Part shown: one piece after another, positions 63,209 through 64,000 of the stretch
Numbering within the stretch: the first letter of the stretch is position 1
Layout of the letters: the number at the start of each line of letters is the position of its first letter
Assembly: GCA_021803035.1 (NCBI GenBank)
Contig: JAJZME010000019.1
Span: forward strand, 1-64,000
Source: Acidobacteriota bacterium
GTDB taxonomy: Bacteria; Acidobacteriota; Terriglobia; Terriglobales; Acidobacteriaceae
Length of the DNA stretch: 64,000 bases
Reading direction: 5' to 3'
Made by a program: the position numbers and the translations under genes
Notes under the pieces: model-generated
Seen by the model: the letters and a program-made list of their open reading frames with translations, nothing else
Databases searched by the model: none
What the model was told of the DNA's origin: nothing

Positions 63209-63322
63209 ATCTCGATATCTCAAGGGTCGAAAAAACAGTAGCAGCCACTTCGGAGGTAATCGCAACAACATCTCAATATCTCAAAGCACGAAACAGTGGC
63301 AGCCGCTTCGGAGGTAATCGCA
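63209..63322 (+). repeat. tandemly duplicated leader with ribosome-binding site
   Basis: Two units of 58-61 bp: ATCTCGATATCTCAAG...CAGCCACTTCGGAGGTAATC-GCAA (63209-63265) and ATCTCAATATCTCAAA...CAGCCGCTTCGGAGGTAATC-GCAATGG (63270-63326). Each ends in GGAGGTAATCGCAA; only the second is followed by the ATG (63323) of the receptor gene. Confidence 0.8.
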
Positions 63323-64000
63323 ATGGATTGTTCTGCTCTAGGCAAGCCCAAGGCCAATTGGCAGCTATGGCTTGTCGTCGTGCTCACTGTAGCCGCATTT
63401 TCGTTCTGGCATCGAGACGCGCATGCACAGGCGTACGCCTTAATGAATGGAACGGTAACTGATCCCACCGGCGCAGTGATTCCCCATGCATCTGTTATCG
63501 CAACCGACAGTCTGACCGGAGCCCAAACAAAGACGATCGCCAATGCGGACGGTGAGTACACTTTCCCAACCCTGATGCCGGCGCACTACACCATCACGGC
63601 TTCCGCGCGGGGATTTAAGGCATACAAACATGCAGGCATCGTACTTCAAGCCAACCAGTCGCTAACTGTTAACATCACGCTGCAGCTTGGCGCATCCACG
63701 CAGACCGTCAATGTTTCCGGCGCTCCTCCACAGCTCGACACCACGAATGGAACGCTCTCGCAAGTTATTGGTCATAGGAGCATTATGGATCTTCCGCTCG
63801 GCAGCAGAAATGCCGCCGATCTGATCCTGTTGACTGCCGGTGTGGCGAATGCGGGAACAAATGGTCAAGAGGCCGCCGGCATCAACGAAGGCGACACCAA
63901 GACATTCCCATCGGCCGTTGTTACCAGTTCGGACGGCACGCTGCCCAATCAGGAGAATTATCTTCTGGATGGCGGCAATAACGTGGACGAAACGACCAAC
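63323..64000 (+). CDS. TonB-dependent/OAR-type receptor, truncated by window end
   Basis: First 226 codons only. Signal region WQLWLVVVLTVAAFSFWHRD then AHAQ; a carboxypeptidase-regulatory-like beta-sandwich (ALMNGTVTDPTGAVIPHASV, TKTIANADGEYTFPTLMPAH, YTITASARGFKAYKHAGIVL, SLTVNITLQLGASTQTVNVS); then a plug-like part with LPLGSRNAADLILLTAGVAN and NQENYLLDGGNNVDETTN. This is the OAR/Cna-B plus TonB-plug layout typical of Acidobacteriota outer-membrane receptors for glycans or peptides. GGAGGTAA sits 6 nt before the ATG. The barrel lies beyond 64000. Confidence 0.92.
   Translation, partial: MDCSALGKPKANWQLWLVVVLTVAAFSFWHRDAHAQAYALMNGTVTDPTGAVIPHASVIATDSLTGAQTKTIANADGEYTFPTLMPAHYTITASARGFKAYKHAGIVLQANQSLTVNITLQLGASTQTVNVSGAPPQLDTTNGTLSQVIGHRSIMDLPLGSRNAADLILLTAGVANAGTNGQEAAGINEGDTKTFPSAVVTSSDGTLPNQENYLLDGGNNVDETTN

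Overview
The window reads as a chromosomal stretch of an Acidobacteriota bacterium, most likely class Terriglobia (Acidobacteriaceae-like). Reasons: it is GC-rich, it is Gram-negative (KdsD, GmhB, an MsbA-type flippase, an OmpA lipoprotein, a TonB-type receptor), it encodes plant-polymer enzymes, and it ends in the start of a receptor with an N-terminal carboxypeptidase-regulatory-like domain, a family greatly expanded in this phylum. No phage, plasmid, insertion sequence or CRISPR array is visible. All calls come from reading the sequence; no database search was run.

Layout. 1-1.1 kb: YafQ/DinJ-type toxin-antitoxin pair and copy 1 of a dispersed element. 1.2-8.5 kb: periplasmic thiol-redox pair (TlpA-like plus DsbD N-domain), kdsD, a mazG/GNAT/menC-like operon, pilD and a TPR protein. 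8.5-11.3 kb: SET-domain protein, element copy 2, an AT-rich patch with DnaA-box-like 9-mers, and two little-known proteins. 11.3-15.2 kb: smc. 15.5-20.1 kb: two related small exported proteins, a fused E1 alpha/beta 2-oxoacid dehydrogenase, and a small protein resembling the cysteine protease domain of MARTX and clostridial toxins. 20.3-30.2 kb: gmhB, then msbA-yicC-gmk-rpoZ-coaBC-udg, a K+ channel and nupC. 30.2-42 kb: tRNA-Pro, M13 peptidase, guaA, DUF421, UDP-xylose pathway genes (ugd, uxs), xylulokinase and a dGTPase-like HD protein. 42.5-45 kb: OmpA lipoprotein and a nickel transporter/NikR pair. 45-47.6 kb: a single-chain polygalacturonase-pectin methylesterase. 48-55.8 kb: small membrane protein, exported unknowns, and an overlapping operon of unknown protein, solute-binding protein, NtrY-like kinase and sigma-54 activator. 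55.9-60.2 kb: AmrS radical SAM enzyme and a GH35 beta-galactosidase behind a LacI-type operator match. 60.2-64 kb: repeats including element copy 3, small genes, a frameshifted Mth938-like pseudogene, an ACT protein, and a truncated TonB-type receptor whose ribosome-binding leader is tandemly duplicated.

Functional themes are envelope/LPS biogenesis, pectin and galactan breakdown, nucleotide metabolism and nickel homeostasis. The most unusual items are: (1) a roughly 270-330 bp element present three times, with conserved ends around a small ORF that has its own ribosome-binding site, each copy pointing at the 3' end of a convergent gene; (2) the stand-alone C80-like cysteine protease candidate; (3) the frameshifted Mth938 relic; (4) a GNAT/menC-like gene pair that suggests D-amino-acid handling rather than menaquinone synthesis.
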